A DNA stretch of 64,000 nt from Martelella alba (GCF_005217455.1 NZ_SZPQ01000004.1:62001-126000); one strand, 5' to 3'. Positions 1 through 10,081 are shown, numbered from the stretch's first letter. A program made the numbers and translations. Notes: generated by a model from the sequence alone, not told the origin.

Positions 1-11
1 GGCAAAACTAT

Positions 12-1766
12 ATGGCTATCGGCGGCGAAGCGATTCCGGCGCGTTTCGAGCAGGCGGAGCAGGCGTACAAGCGTTTTATCGCCAATCCCGCCCGTCCCGG
101 TGAAATTCGTCGGCATATCGCTGCATTAGAGCGGGAACCGGCTGGCGCGCAACGGGATGCGCTATTGCACGGCTTGCGGGGATGGGCGCGTTTTTTTGCC
201 TGCAACGTGATTGAGGACCCGCGGGCGCAGGTATTGATGGATGAGATCATTGCAGCGGAAAACGCCCTTTTTACGCAACGCAAAACCGTGCAATTGACCC
301 ATGTGAATGATAACGGTGAGCGCGTGCCAGCCACCCTGGGTGAACTGTTGACCAATCAGGCCAATAACACCGACGAAGGCCGCCGGCGGAGTTCTCAGCA
401 GGCCCTGCGGGATCTGGAACAGTGGCTGCTTGGTCACGGCTTTCCCCATCTGGTTTGTCTGCGCAATCGTTTCGCCCGTCAATTGGGCTATCGCAACTAT
501 TTCGATTATAAGGTCAGCAAGACCGAGCAAATGACCCCGGAGCAATTATTCGCGATTCTTGATAAGTTCGAGGAGCAAACCCGGCAGGCCAATTTGCGCA
601 GTCTGCGGCAATTGGCGCAGGATAAGGGGGAACATGCCTTGCAGCCGTGGAATATCCGTTATGCCACCGCCGGCGACGTCACGCGTCGCCTGGATCCTTA
701 CCTGCCTTTTTCCGCTTCCCTGCGCCGCTGGGTAGACAGTTTCAAACGGTTGCATATTGGCTTTAACGGCGCGCAACTGCAGCTCGATCTGCTGGTGCGC
801 CAGCACAAATATGAAAACGGATTTATGCACGGGCCGGTGCCGGCTTTTTTAGATGAGGGGCGGTGGCTGCCGGCCCGGATCAATTTCACCAGCCTGGCCA
901 AGCCCGATCAAGTGGGCAGCGGTATCGCCGGTATTAATACGCTGTTCCATGAGGGCGGCCATGCGGCGCACTTTGCCAACATCCGCCAAAACGCGCCTTG
1001 CTTTTCCCAGGAGTATCCGCCCACATCCATGGCTTATGCTGAAACCCAGTCCATGTTCTGCGATAGCCTGCTGGATGATGTCGACTGGCTTAAACGCTAT
1101 GCCCTGGACGGCAACGGCAACCCGCCGCCGGATGATCTGCTGCGGGCGCTTATCGCCGCCCGGCAGCCGATGCGGGCTTTCAATGAACGGCATATTCTTC
1201 TGGTGCCCTATTTCGAATGGGCATTGTATCAGTGGCCGGATGCGCAATTGACACCGCCGAATATCACCCGGTTGGCGCGGGAGTGCGAGCAGCGCATCCT
1301 CGGTATTGACGGCAGCCCCCGTCCCTTGCTGGCGATACCGCATCTGCTGTCGCAGGAATCGGCCTGCTCCTATCAGGGGTACTTGCTGGCGCTGATGGCG
1401 GTGGAGCAGACCCGGCGCTTTTTTCTCGATCGCGACGGTTACCTGACGGATAATCCGTCCATCGGGCCGGCGCTGGCGGAGCACTACTGGGGGCCGGGCA
1501 ACAGCGTTAGCCATGACGAAACGTTACGGAGTCTGACCGGCGAAGGCTTTAATCCCGCTTACCTGGCGCGGGTGTGCAATCAAACGGCGGATGAAGCCTG
1601 GCGGCAGGCACAAATCGATATCGCCAATGCCGCCAAGCGGCCGCAACCCCCCGCTGATTTTGACTGGCAGGCGAGGATAAGCGTGGTCGATGGCGAACGG
1701 CTACTGGCATCCAATGCTCAGGGGGATGAGGCTATGTGTGAACAATTCGCCCGGGCCGTGCGCTAG
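12..1766 (+). CDS. M3 family zinc metallopeptidase (oligopeptidase), possibly 5'-truncated by window edge
   Basis: Predicted 584-residue metallopeptidase of the M3 clan (thimet oligopeptidase / oligoendopeptidase F type), expected to cleave short peptides in the cytoplasm. The zinc motif HEGGH lies at about residues 313-317 (H313, E314, H317), and E344 in the downstream AETQS segment is the likely third zinc ligand. No signal peptide is visible. The frame is open to the left edge (three sense codons precede this ATG), so the true start may lie outside the window; no ribosome binding site can be judged from 11 bases. The family is certain from the motif and length. The exact substrate is unknown, and it is not obviously the orthologue of E. 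coli dcp or prlC, which sit elsewhere. Confidence 0.85.
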   Translation: MAIGGEAIPARFEQAEQAYKRFIANPARPGEIRRHIAALEREPAGAQRDALLHGLRGWARFFACNVIEDPRAQVLMDEIIAAENALFTQRKTVQLTHVNDNGERVPATLGELLTNQANNTDEGRRRSSQQALRDLEQWLLGHGFPHLVCLRNRFARQLGYRNYFDYKVSKTEQMTPEQLFAILDKFEEQTRQANLRSLRQLAQDKGEHALQPWNIRYATAGDVTRRLDPYLPFSASLRRWVDSFKRLHIGFNGAQLQLDLLVRQHKYENGFMHGPVPAFLDEGRWLPARINFTSLAKPDQVGSGIAGINTLFHEGGHAAHFANIRQNAPCFSQEYPPTSMAYAETQSMFCDSLLDDVDWLKRYALDGNGNPPPDDLLRALIAARQPMRAFNERHILLVPYFEWALYQWPDAQLTPPNITRLARECEQRILGIDGSPRPLLAIPHLLSQESACSYQGYLLALMAVEQTRRFFLDRDGYLTDNPSIGPALAEHYWGPGNSVSHDETLRSLTGEGFNPAYLARVCNQTADEAWRQAQIDIANAAKRPQPPADFDWQARISVVDGERLLASNAQGDEAMCEQFARAVR

Positions 1767-1871
1767 CGTGCCCAGGTTGCATGGGGACGGCCGGTGAGCA
1801 AGACGCTCGTCAAAACCGCCTGCGGCGGGCCTTTGGTGAGAAACGGGCTGCCGGTTATCCTTTTGCGTGAA

Positions 1872-2507
1872 TTACAACCGGGCGTCGGGCCGCATCATAT
1901 CGAAACGTTGTTCGTCGGTGATACCGAAGTATGCGCTCGGTCCGCCACCCCGTAGAATGGGTTGAGCGGCTGCCGTTTGATAAATACCCTGTTCATCAAA
2001 CAACGATTTATCAATATGCACCGCCACCACCTCGCCGAGTACCAGCCAGCTTTCCAATTGGATGCCGTCGGCATCCAACAGGCGGATACATTGGCTGAGC
2101 CGGCATTCAAAATGCACCGGGCTTTCCGCCACCCGGTGCGCGGCCACCCGGGTGCCCCGGATGGGCGTCAGACCGGCGAACATAAACTCATCCTCGCCGG
2201 GGGGCAGCGAGGCCGAGCTTTCGTTCATGGCTTCGGCCAATGGCCGGGTCGCCAGGTTCCAGACAAATTCGCCCGTGGCGTTGATATTGGCGACGCTATC
2301 TTTCCAGCCGACGCTGCAAAAGCCGATAATGGGTGGAGAATAATTAAAGCAATTGAAAAAACTGTAAGGTGCAAGATTGCGCTGGCCGTGTTGATTCACC
2401 GAGGCTATCCAGCCGATGGGGCGGGGCGCGATAATGGCATTCAGCGGATCATGCGCCAAATGATGACCATGACGCGGTTCGTAATAATGATAAGCGGATT
2501 GATTCAT
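1872..2507 (-). CDS. Flavin reductase-like FMN-binding split-barrel protein
   Basis: A 211-residue protein of the flavin reductase-like domain family, which binds FMN in a split beta-barrel. The N-terminal region with PLNAIIAPRPIGWIASV and the LAPYSFFNCFNYSPP segment is typical of this family (DIM6/NTAB type). Members often act as flavin reductases for two-component monooxygenases or as FMN oxidoreductases of unknown substrate; no partner oxygenase is encoded next to it. Two adjacent ATG codons occur; the second is chosen because GGAG then lies 5 bases upstream. It converges with the M3 peptidase gene. Function beyond the fold is inference. Confidence 0.8.
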   Translation of the reverse strand: MNQSAYHYYEPRHGHHLAHDPLNAIIAPRPIGWIASVNQHGQRNLAPYSFFNCFNYSPPIIGFCSVGWKDSVANINATGEFVWNLATRPLAEAMNESSASLPPGEDEFMFAGLTPIRGTRVAAHRVAESPVHFECRLSQCIRLLDADGIQLESWLVLGEVVAVHIDKSLFDEQGIYQTAAAQPILRGGGPSAYFGITDEQRFDMMRPDARL

Positions 2508-2711
2508 CATTGCTCCGGACTGGCTGTCGATGGGGCGGCCGCAATCCGAGTCGGCGGCCGCATCGCTGACCGCGCACGGATCCGGCCTGAAGTGCCTGAT
2601 GACGCGGTAGACGGATTGTCATTTCTGTTTAGAGTAAATCCCGCCGGCAAAAGTTTCAATGCCCGGCCTGAGAAAGCGACGCGAACGGTATCATCCGGCC
2701 AGCCGAGCCGG

Positions 2712-2975
2712 CTAGCGTAATTGGCTGTCCTTACTGCCGCGGCGATTATAACCGGAGAAGTGAGTCTTTTTATCATGCTGGGCCTGACACGGCAGGCAAA
2801 GTTGCGCGCCAGGCAATGCGCGGCGCCTGGCTTCGGGGATGGGGTCGCCGCACTCGCGGCAGTAAGCTGAACCCTCGCCATGGGACAACGCCTGGCGGGC
2901 CCGCCGCACCTCGTCCTCAATGGTGGAGTCGATTTGATCTTGTACAGCGCCATCCGGCGCCCACCCGCTCGCCAT
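2712..2975 (-). CDS. ybiI: DksA/TraR-type C4 zinc finger protein YbiI
   Basis: An 87-residue protein closely resembling E. coli YbiI: same MASGWA N-terminus and same C-terminal NRRGSKDSQLR. It carries a four-cysteine zinc finger of the DksA/TraR type (C39, C42, C60, C63) but lacks the long coiled coil of DksA, so direct RNA polymerase secondary-channel action is uncertain. The start has GAGGA 7 bases upstream. Immediately upstream is a three-fold 13-bp tandem repeat (2994-3032). The E. coli neighbours ybiX, fiu, rlmF and glnHPQ are absent, so it lies directly next to dps. Confidence 0.92.
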   Translation of the reverse strand: MASGWAPDGAVQDQIDSTIEDEVRRARQALSHGEGSAYCRECGDPIPEARRRALPGAQLCLPCQAQHDKKTHFSGYNRRGSKDSQLR

Positions 2976-2993
2976 GATAGGGTCCTCGCTAAT

Positions 2994-3032
2994 ACACTAT
3001 CCGTTTACACTATCCGTTTACACTATCCGTTT
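2994..3032. repeat. 13-bp tandem repeat, three perfect copies, upstream of ybiI
   Basis: The unit ACACTATCCGTTT occurs three times head to tail (2994-3006, 3007-3019, 3020-3032), followed by a degenerate fourth copy to about 3046. It starts 18 bases upstream of the ybiI start codon and ends just before the dps terminator. Read on the minus strand each unit contains GATAGT, a loose -10-like hexamer, so copy number could affect ybiI transcription; that effect is inference. Confidence 0.9.
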
Positions 3033-3059
3033 TAACTACCCGTTTTAGCCTTGTTGGGC

Positions 3060-3086
3060 AAAAAAACCGGCAACGAAGGTTGCCGG
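3060..3086 (-). terminator. Rho-independent terminator of dps
   Basis: On the minus strand an 8-bp perfect stem, CCGGCAAC / GTTGCCGG, with a CTTC tetraloop is followed by seven T residues. It lies about 60 bases past the dps stop codon. Confidence 0.9.
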
Positions 3087-3143
3087 CCTGAATATGGAAT
3101 ATTCGCCCGTCTACGTCATATCAGCGCGGGGCGTCGTTTCAAA

Positions 3144-3647
3144 TCATTCGATGTTGGATTCGATGAACCACAAGAACTTATCCAAATCACGGGAAGCCGC
3201 GGTGAAAATATCGGCGGTATCGTCGTCTTCCGCTTCAGTGATGGCTTTGCGGGTGTCATTGGCCACAATGGCATAACGTTCCGCCAACGCTTTTAAATGA
3301 TCCTGCACGCTGTGAATATTGGTGGGATAGCTGGTAAGCGGCGTTTTATCATTAGTGACCTGGACCGTACCCAGCGCGACCCCCCCCAGTTGCACAACGC
3401 GTTCGGCGATGGTGTCCTGGTGTTCCAAGATGGCGTCGCGGAACCCATCCAGCATTTCATGAACGCCAATAAAATTGGAGCCCCGCATGTTCCAGTGCGC
3501 CTGTTTAGTGATCAATGCCAGATCCACGTATTCCACAACCAAACGGTTTAGCAGAGCGATAGTGGCCGTTTTTAGATTTTCGTCCATATCGTTACGCGTA
3601 TAAATCAGTTCGGAAGATTTCGTCTTAACCAGTTTAGCGGTACTCAT
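3144..3647 (-). CDS. dps: DNA-binding ferritin-like protein Dps
   Basis: A 167-residue Dps, the same length as in E. coli: a dodecameric mini-ferritin that oxidises Fe(II) with H2O2, stores iron and compacts DNA in stationary phase. The ferroxidase residues H51, D78 and E82 are conserved ([11 protein letters not shown] and the D-x3-E pair), as is the Lys-rich N-terminal tail MSTAKLVK used for DNA binding. The start is the second of two adjacent ATGs, matching the E. coli N-terminus; AGAGGA lies upstream. A CTATACT -10 element is seen about 50 bases upstream, and a strong terminator follows the gene. The usual neighbours glnHPQ and rhtA are missing. Confidence 0.97.
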   Translation of the reverse strand: MSTAKLVKTKSSELIYTRNDMDENLKTATIALLNRLVVEYVDLALITKQAHWNMRGSNFIGVHEMLDGFRDAILEHQDTIAERVVQLGGVALGTVQVTNDKTPLTSYPTNIHSVQDHLKALAERYAIVANDTRKAITEAEDDDTADIFTAASRDLDKFLWFIESNIE

Positions 3648-3695
3648 CATCAATCGTCCTCTTAATTGATCATTATTGATTCGTTCAGGCTAATA

Positions 3696-3702
3696 AGTAT
3701 AG
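3696..3702 (-). promoter_or_regulatory. -10 element of the dps promoter (sigma-S-like)
   Basis: CTATACT on the minus strand, 49 bases upstream of the dps start, matches the sigma-70/sigma-S -10 consensus with the preceding C favoured by sigma-S. Stationary-phase control is known for dps in E. coli; here it is inferred. No clear -35 was found. Confidence 0.5.
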
Positions 3703-4020
3703 CAACAAACGCGCCCAATGTTGCCTATCGCTCGTATCGCCGATACCTTTCGCCCCCCGTTTTCCCGATCCCTTCAAGGCCGGGAGACCTTACCGCCCGC
3801 GGAAAGCGGCAAATTTGCCGCGTGCCCGTATCCGCCGCTTCAGCGCCTCTTCGCGCGTTCGCGCATCCCTGTTACTGCAGGGGGGAAGCCCTTTGCGGTG
3901 ATGGTCACTTGCCGACGCGCCGCAACCTAAACGAATAACATGCCATTTTCCGTCATTGGCGCGAAGGTATGGCAAACGGTAATAATTTTCATTACAAACT
4001 TTTGGCTGATAAATTAACTA

Positions 4021-4164
4021 GTCTAAATAATTCAAGGTGCATCGCGGCGGCAAGCGAACAAGTCCACAGAAGCATAGTTAACTGTGCGGCTGCATAGATA
4101 ACCATGTGATAGGGATGAACGAACGCAGCCAGCAAAGAGGCAACTTGAAATATGACAAGTATAC
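4021..4164. repeat. Dispersed palindromic repeat, copy 1
   Basis: Inverted-repeat element: the left end reads CTAAATAATTCAAGGTGCAT and the right end, reverse-complemented, reads GTATACTTGTCATATTTCAA, sharing TTCAAG-TGC. The interior contains GCGGCGGCAAGCGAAC and GAACGAACGCAGCCAGC. This matches the class of about 100-150 bp enterobacterial intergenic palindromes I recall from Serratia, Yersinia and Dickeya-type genomes. Confidence 0.75.
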
Positions 4165-4630
4165 AACAAAAAGGAGAATGGGACTAACCCCTCCCCCGGC
4201 AAAGAAAGGAAAAACAGCGTGTCTTAGACAGTGCGTCGCGCTGTATCTCCAGGTGACGTTTAAATAGAGAAAATTGTTCAAAAACGTACATTATTTCCCC
4301 TTTTTATTTACCATAAAAGGATATTGATGCCGTCTGGCTAAATTGTCCCTCAAAAAATCAAAATATGCATTATTTGTACCAGTTGACGCATTGACGCGTA
4401 AATAAACTTTACAACATTTAAGGGGTATCCCATTGTATCGCGGCAACAGGCAAGTGCCGAATTAACCGGGAACCCATTGGCGCCTTCCGCAGCAGAACCG
4501 CGATGCGAAACAGGGTATTTTTATTCCTGCCGGCTCAGAAATGGCCAACTGATCAAATGCGTGAACATCGCCGATAAACAGGCCTCGCTAAAATGGCCAA
4601 TAGATAACCAGACGTCAATTTACCAGGGGT

Positions 4631-4719
4631 GTATACTGCTCATACATCAAGTTGTCGTTTGGCTGGCCGGGTTTGCTCATTTGCTGCTGCGATGCAACTT
4701 GAATTATTTAAACGCTATC
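4631..4719. repeat. Dispersed palindromic repeat, copy 2
   Basis: Same family as copy 1 but shorter. The left end GTATACTGCTCATACATCAA and the right end, reverse-complemented to about AGCGTTTAAATAATTCAAGT, both lead into CAAGTTG. The interior GGCTGGCCGGGTTTGCTCAT corresponds to the central arm of the element. Confidence 0.7.
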
Positions 4720-5003
4720 TTGAAATAAACGACATGACTTGTTGAAAAGTTTAAACAGACGAGGCGGATAAATTGGTCTAATTTTGGTCATGTGCTTCGG
4801 AATTTTCTCAATATCATGTAAGGTTAAGTAAAGCCAATCTGGACATTTTGCGCGATTTTCGCTGCCAAATGAATAAGATAGATAAGTCAGAAAACTTATG
4901 TTACACGATACGTTTACTTAGACAACAATTCTCTAGCAGAGTTTCGTGCTATTTTTTGGTATATTTTCACGGTTAGGACGTAAATTTCACATTTGAGGTG
5001 GGT

Positions 5004-5522
5004 ATGAAAAAAATTGCATGTCTTTCAGCATTAGCTTGTGTCCTGAGCGTCACAGCAGGTTCGGCCATGGCCGGCGACAGCACCGTGTCCATCGGTTATG
5101 CCCAGGGTGATGCGCAAGGCATCATTAATAAAGCCAATGGTTTTAACTTGAAGTATCGCTACGAATGGGATAACACCAGCCCTTGGAGCGCTATTGGTTC
5201 TTTTACCTACATTGAAAAAAATCAAGTCCAGGACGGTGATTATCAAAAAGGCCAATATTATGGCTTCACCGGCGGCCCGGTATATCGCATCAATGATTGG
5301 GCAAGTATTTATGGCGTAGTGGGTATTGGTGCTGGTAAATTCACCAATAATTCCCAAAGCGTGCGGCATACACAAAATAACGACGATGTTGGTTTTTCTT
5401 ACGGCGCGGGCTTACAGTTCAACCCAATGGAAAATGTCGCTCTGGACGTTTCTTATGAACAGAGCCGTATCCGCAGTGTTGATGTCGGTACCTGGATCGC
5501 CGGCGTAGGCTATCGTTTCTGA
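5004..5522 (+). CDS. ompX: Outer membrane protein OmpX
   Basis: A 172-residue OmpX (171 in E. coli): an eight-stranded outer-membrane beta-barrel of the Ail/Lom family, linked to adhesion and envelope stress. The signal peptide is MKKIACLSALACVLSVTAGSAMA with cleavage after AMA. The barrel strands FNLKYRYEW, SIYGVVGIG and FSYGAGLQFNPMENVALDVSYE, and the C-terminal WIAGVGYRF ending in Phe (needed for Bam recognition), are all present. The ATG at 5004 is chosen over an upstream GTG because GAGG lies 5 bases before it and it fits the family's N-terminus. The gene stands alone; flanking E. coli genes (rhtA, opgE, mntR) are absent. Confidence 0.96.
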   Translation: MKKIACLSALACVLSVTAGSAMAGDSTVSIGYAQGDAQGIINKANGFNLKYRYEWDNTSPWSAIGSFTYIEKNQVQDGDYQKGQYYGFTGGPVYRINDWASIYGVVGIGAGKFTNNSQSVRHTQNNDDVGFSYGAGLQFNPMENVALDVSYEQSRIRSVDVGTWIAGVGYRF

Positions 5523-5990
5523 TTGGATGAGCCACAAGCCTGAGTCCATATATGGGCGGGTATTGATATGGCCGGCATTCAGACCATGAACGGCCAGGCT
5601 TTACATCATTTAAGTTGCCAAGCGGCGGCAAATGATCGACATCTGTGTCGGAAACGCATGTGAACCGCCTATGGCGGTACGTGGGTGGAAGACGGGATAT
5701 CCCTATCGTCCCAGTCACATTGCCTGCAATGCGCCTGGGACGCGCCGCGACCAACAACATGGCAACGCGAGGTTGACGAGTACCTGTCTTGATCGCGGCA
5801 AAAACGTGCTGTCTTGCCGATCCCCCCTCTGCAACATTTCTTCTCTGTGTTCGGCGCCGCTGAAGGCAATAGGGCGACTTGCGTGCGCCAATGGCTTTCC
5901 GCCTTGCGCGATGGAGGAGAAAGCGCGCTTTTTATCTCTCATTTGTGGCATACTGTGTGGAATATCACAATTTTATAACGAGTATTCGCT
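5523..5990. other. Interval between ompX and ybiT
   Basis: About 470 bases without a recognisable gene. E. coli has opgE, mntSR, ybiR and ldtB here; no remnants were identified. A weakly conserved copy of a second dispersed repeat (5665-5720) is present. The last 50 bases form the ybiT leader. Confidence 0.55.
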
Positions 5991-7586
5991 TTGTTAATCA
6001 GTAATAACATCACCATGCAATTTGGCAGTAAGCCGCTGTTTGAAAACATTTCCGTTAAGTTCGGCAGCGGCAATCGCTACGGCCTGATTGGCGCCAACGG
6101 TTGCGGTAAATCGACGCTCATGAAGATACTGGGCGGCGACCTGCCGCCTAGCGCCGGTCATGTCACGCACGATCCTGACGAGCGATTGGGTAAGCTGCGC
6201 CAGGATCAATTCGCCTTCGAAACATACACGGTTTTGGATACTGTGATAATGGGCCATGCGGAACTGTGGGCGATTAAACAGGAACGCGACAGCCTCTATG
6301 CCCTGGCCGATATGAACGAGCAACAAGGTTACCGGGTCGCCGATTTGGAGGTTTTGTACGGCGAAATGGACGGTTATACCGCTGAAGCCAGAGCGGGAGA
6401 GTTGTTGCTGGGCGTCGGCATCCCGCTCGAACAGCACCAGGGGTTGATGAGCGAAGTTGCGCCGGGCTGGAAGTTGCGGGTGTTGCTGGCCCAGGCCCTA
6501 TTTGCCGACCCTGACATCCTGTTGCTGGATGAACCGACCAACAACCTGGACATTAATACCATCCGTTGGCTGGAGCAGGTGCTGAACGAACGTAATAGCA
6601 CCATGATCATAATTTCCCATGACCGGCATTTCCTGAATATGGTTTGTACGCATATGGCCGATCTGGACTACGGTGAATTACGTATTTATCCGGGTAATTA
6701 CGATGATTACATGACCGCGTCCACTCAGGCAAGGGAGCGCTTATTGGCCGGCAACGCCAAGAAAAAAGCGCAGATTGCCGAACTGCAATCCTTTGTCAGC
6801 CGGTTTAGCGCCAACGCCTCTAAATCGCGGCAGGCGACATCGCGCGCGCGACAAATAGAAAAAATTCAACTGGATGAGGTTAAGGCATCCAGCCGGCAGA
6901 ATCCGTTTATCCGTTTTGAACAGGACAAAAAATTATTCCGCAATGCCCTGGAAGTGCAGCAGCTTGTCCAAGGCTATGAGGGCCTGCCGCCGCTCATTAC
7001 GGGCTTCAATCTGATGTTGGAGGTCGGTGAGAAAGTGGCCGTGCTGGGGCCCAACGGCATCGGTAAAACGACGTTGCTCAAGACCCTGGTTGGGGAAATG
7101 TCGCCGCGCGACGGCTTGATCAAATGGTCGGAAAATGCGCGTCTCGGTTATTATGCGCAGGATCATGCCGGTGAGTTCGCCCTAGACATGACGGTTTTCG
7201 ACTGGATGAGCCAGTGGAAACAGCCGGGCGATGATGAACAATCGGTGCGCAGCGTGCTTGGCCGTTTGTTATTCAGCCAGGATGATATTCTGAAACCGGT
7301 CGGCGTGCTGTCCGGCGGGGAAAAAGGCCGAATGTTGTTTGGCAAGCTCATGATGCAAAAGTCGAATATTCTCATCATGGATGAACCCACCAACCACCTG
7401 GACATGGAATCCATTGAATCACTGAATTCGGCGCTGGAGCTTTATCAAGGCACGCTGATCTTCGTTTCGCATGATCGCGAATTCGTCAGTTCCCTGGCGA
7501 CCCGGATCTTGGAATTGACGCCAGCAGGCGTCGTGGATTTCACCGGTAATTATGAAGACTATTTGCGCAGCCAGGGGCTGAATTGA
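5991..7586 (+). CDS. ybiT: ABC-F family ATPase YbiT
   Basis: A 531-residue soluble protein with two ATP-binding cassettes and no membrane domain, nearly identical in length and sequence pattern to E. coli YbiT (530). ABC-F proteins act at the ribosome; YbiT's exact role is not settled. The first Walker A is GANGCGKST (about residues 35-43) and the second GPNGIGKTT; Walker B/D-loop segments [11 protein letters not shown] and [11 protein letters not shown] and the inter-domain linker helices ([25 protein letters not shown]) are clear. The first signature region is the degenerate [11 protein letters not shown], the second is LSGGEKGR. The start is TTG (N-terminus [17 protein letters not shown] as in the family). 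Confidence 0.95.
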   Translation: MLISNNITMQFGSKPLFENISVKFGSGNRYGLIGANGCGKSTLMKILGGDLPPSAGHVTHDPDERLGKLRQDQFAFETYTVLDTVIMGHAELWAIKQERDSLYALADMNEQQGYRVADLEVLYGEMDGYTAEARAGELLLGVGIPLEQHQGLMSEVAPGWKLRVLLAQALFADPDILLLDEPTNNLDINTIRWLEQVLNERNSTMIIISHDRHFLNMVCTHMADLDYGELRIYPGNYDDYMTASTQARERLLAGNAKKKAQIAELQSFVSRFSANASKSRQATSRARQIEKIQLDEVKASSRQNPFIRFEQDKKLFRNALEVQQLVQGYEGLPPLITGFNLMLEVGEKVAVLGPNGIGKTTLLKTLVGEMSPRDGLIKWSENARLGYYAQDHAGEFALDMTVFDWMSQWKQPGDDEQSVRSVLGRLLFSQDDILKPVGVLSGGEKGRMLFGKLMMQKSNILIMDEPTNHLDMESIESLNSALELYQGTLIFVSHDREFVSSLATRILELTPAGVVDFTGNYEDYLRSQGLN

Positions 7587-7638
7587 TCTACCGCGGCCTG
7601 TAGGGCCGATCGTCCGGCCCGGCGGGACACAACGCCAG

Positions 7639-8394
7639 TCAGGATGCGCCGCAGATAGCGCACCGCGGATCGCGCGTTAACGTCATCTCGCGAAATTGCA
7701 GCGTCATTGCGTCATAAATCACCAGCTTGCCGCTGGCGGGCCGACCGAATGCGGTAAGTAATTTAAGGGTCTCCATGGCTTGCAGCGAACCAATGACGCC
7801 CACCAGCGGAGACATAACCCCCGATTCGGCGCAGGTTAGGTTTTCCGCGCCGAACAACCGGCTCAGGCAACGGTAGCAAGGCTCCCCGGAGCGATAGGTG
7901 AACACGCTGAGTTGACCTTCCATGCGAATCGCGGCGCCGGACACCAAGGGTACGCGCCGGGAGAAGCACAACTGGTTCAACTGTTCCCGGGTCCCGAGAT
8001 TGTCGCTGCAGTCAACTACGACGTCGCACAAGCTGATCAGCGCGTCCAGCCGGTCGTTATCCAGGTGATCGTTATGGGGGGCCAGCACAATGTGCGGATT
8101 GATGGCCGACAACGCCTGGGCGGCGGAGGCGACTTTCGCCATCCCTATCCGCTCATCGGTATGCAGGATTTGCCGTTGCAGGTTTGACAGGGACACCTGA
8201 TCGAAGTCCAGCAGGTCAAGCCGACCGACGCCGGCGGCGGCAAGATACTGCGCGGCCGCACAACCCAGCCCCCCCAATCCGACAACCAGCACGCGTGCCG
8301 ACTTGAGTTTTTCCTGGCCGTCGAAATCAAAACCCCGCAAGGTAATTTGCCGGTTATAGCGCAGTATTTCTTCTCGACTCAATTCATTCGCCAC
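7639..8394 (-). CDS. moeB: Molybdopterin-synthase adenylyltransferase MoeB
   Basis: A 251-residue E1-like enzyme that adenylates the C-terminal glycine of MoaD so that it can be sulfurated for molybdopterin synthesis. The nucleotide-binding GLGGLGCAAAQYLAAAGVG is near residues 39-57, and two zinc-binding CxxC pairs are visible (CYRC and CAIC near the C-terminus). The start is GTG, with GAGG 8 bases upstream overlapping the moeA stop; the gene follows moeA by 9 bases, so the pair is translationally close and co-transcribed. Length matches E. coli (249). Confidence 0.96.
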   Translation of the reverse strand: MANELSREEILRYNRQITLRGFDFDGQEKLKSARVLVVGLGGLGCAAAQYLAAAGVGRLDLLDFDQVSLSNLQRQILHTDERIGMAKVASAAQALSAINPHIVLAPHNDHLDNDRLDALISLCDVVVDCSDNLGTREQLNQLCFSRRVPLVSGAAIRMEGQLSVFTYRSGEPCYRCLSRLFGAENLTCAESGVMSPLVGVIGSLQAMETLKLLTAFGRPASGKLVIYDAMTLQFREMTLTRDPRCAICGAS

Positions 8395-8403
8395 GGTCCG
8401 GCC

Positions 8404-9639
8404 TCAGTCTAGCAACACGGTGTTGAACGGTTCTATCTCCACCTCGTCGCCGGGCATGAGCCTGTTTTGACCCGGCGGCAGGATGATAAAGCAGTTGGCC
8501 GCGCTAAAAGAGCTGAAAATATGCGACCCCTGGTGACCGGTGCCGGCCACTTCAATCCCGCCCTGCGTCGTGCTTTGAAAATAGCCGCGTTGAAAATCGG
8601 TACGGCCCGGGGAGGGCTTGGCCGGCGTCGTCAGTCGGGCGCGCAGGCGCGCCGGCAATCGCCAACCGGTACGGCCGGACAGGCAAGCAATTAACGGCTG
8701 GACCAATTGATAAAAGGTTACCGCCGCTGAAACTGGATTGCCGGGCAAACCGCAAAACCAGGCGTGATTCAGGCGGCCGAAGGCGAAGGGTTTACCGGGC
8801 TTGATGGCCAGCCGCCAGAAGTCAATACGCCCCATTTCTTCCAACAGGGTTTTGGTATAGTCCGCCTCGCCCACTGAAACGCCGCCGCTGGTGATAAGCA
8901 AGTCCGCCTGCTCATCGGCCTGGCGAAACGCCTCGCGCAAAGCGGCGGCGTTGTCGGCCACAATGCCCAGATCCTGGATATCGCATCCCATGCGCTGCAA
9001 CATCAAGCGGACAGTGAAGCGATTGGTGTCGTGGATTTGTCCGGCGGCCAACGGACTGCCGATGGGACGCAGTTCGTCGCCGGTGGAAAACAGCGCCACT
9101 TTCAACCGGCGCAGTACGGCGATTTCGGCGATACCAAGGGATGCCAACAGCGGCAGTTCCGCCACGCCGAGCCGCCGGCCGGCCGGCAGAACTTGACCGC
9201 CCCGGCGGACATCCTCGCCGACCCGTCGGATATTTTGCCCGATTTTGACCGGCGCGGTAAAACGGACGCCGTCCCCCGTCATATCGGCTTGCTCTTGTAT
9301 GATGACCGCCTCGGCTTCTGCGGGTACCGGCGCGCCGGTCATGATACGCAAGGCGGTGCCGGGTGGCCAGTCGCCGGCAAAAGGCCGCCCGGCGAGGGCT
9401 TTCCCGGCCACAGGCAATGGCGATCCCTCGGCGATATCCGCCAGACGGACCGCATAACCGTCCATGGCGGAATTGTCGAAAGGCGGAACATCGATAGGCG
9501 AAATCACCGGCGCGGCGGAAATCCGGCCGGCGGCATTGGTGAGTGCCAGAAATTCGCTGTCGGTCAGGGGAGAAACCTGGGATAGCATTTGTTCCAAGGC
9601 TTGCTCCAATGTTAACAAAGGGGAACGCGACTCAACCAT
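8404..9639 (-). CDS. moeA: Molybdopterin molybdenumtransferase MoeA
   Basis: A 411-residue protein, the same length as E. coli MoeA, which inserts molybdate into adenylylated molybdopterin to form molybdenum cofactor. Family signatures are [13 protein letters not shown], the MPT-binding segment [14 protein letters not shown] and [11 protein letters not shown]. The ATG at 9639 is chosen (AGGAG 6 bases upstream); an upstream in-frame GTG is less likely. First gene of the moeA-moeB operon. In E. coli iaaA follows divergently; here only a remnant of iaaA remains. Confidence 0.97.
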   Translation of the reverse strand: MVESRSPLLTLEQALEQMLSQVSPLTDSEFLALTNAAGRISAAPVISPIDVPPFDNSAMDGYAVRLADIAEGSPLPVAGKALAGRPFAGDWPPGTALRIMTGAPVPAEAEAVIIQEQADMTGDGVRFTAPVKIGQNIRRVGEDVRRGGQVLPAGRRLGVAELPLLASLGIAEIAVLRRLKVALFSTGDELRPIGSPLAAGQIHDTNRFTVRLMLQRMGCDIQDLGIVADNAAALREAFRQADEQADLLITSGGVSVGEADYTKTLLEEMGRIDFWRLAIKPGKPFAFGRLNHAWFCGLPGNPVSAAVTFYQLVQPLIACLSGRTGWRLPARLRARLTTPAKPSPGRTDFQRGYFQSTTQGGIEVAGTGHQGSHIFSSFSAANCFIILPPGQNRLMPGDEVEIEPFNTVLLD

Positions 9640-10081
9640 TTTCACTCCTGTGTCACCGGCCTGACGTGCGGCGGCCGGTATCGTGATGATAGCGCCATTA
9701 TGGCAGAAAACGCCGTCGACGAGAACGGATGTCGGCTGGCGTGTGGCTGACAGGCGGCGGTATTATAAGCAAATGCCAATAAGGCTTATGCAATCAATAG
9801 CGTGCATTTCTTCTTTACACTGGCCGGCAGGGTCAATATAGTCAAAACAGTAGCGTTTCTTCTCCATCACCAAGAGATCCTGTCACTCAGGGCCGGTGAG
9901 TGGGTTGTCTAGGACCGGGCAATACGAGATCTTCTCGCGGATTGTCCGTGCGGCGTCTTTGCGTGCGGTTCTGACTCACCTGCGGCCTTTTGACGGGAAG
10001 GCATAGTATCGGTCGTCGGCCATGGTGTAACCGCGGGCCGGACAGTATCGTTTTTTCAAGCGGGCGAAGGTAGCGGATTCA
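9640..10081. other. Divergent interval between moeA and the iaaA remnant/gsiA
   Basis: About 440 bases that should hold the moeA promoter and the promoter of the iaaA remnant-gsi operon. No clear promoter, operator or gene was recognised. Confidence 0.5.

Larger units (their letters stand above)
3703..5003. other. Gene-poor interval between dps and ompX
   Basis: About 1.3 kb with no credible gene. E. coli carries rhtA here; no fragment of it was recognised. The interval holds two palindromic dispersed repeats (4021-4164 and 4631-4719). The rest of it, especially 4860-5003, is AT-rich and includes the ompX leader and probably its promoter (a TATATT at 4960-4965 is a possible -10). Short open frames here lack ribosome binding sites and family resemblance. 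Confidence 0.6.

Noticed and set aside
849-1514. 221-residue antisense frame in the M3 peptidase gene
   Set aside because: No recognisable family; complements a clear metallopeptidase with HEGGH.
1962-2720. 252-residue frame antisense to the flavin reductase-like gene
   Set aside because: No binding site, odd composition, and the minus-strand gene has a good start and family features.
4477-4728. 83-residue frame between dps and ompX
   Set aside because: No ribosome binding site or known family, and its 3' third lies within a palindromic repeat.
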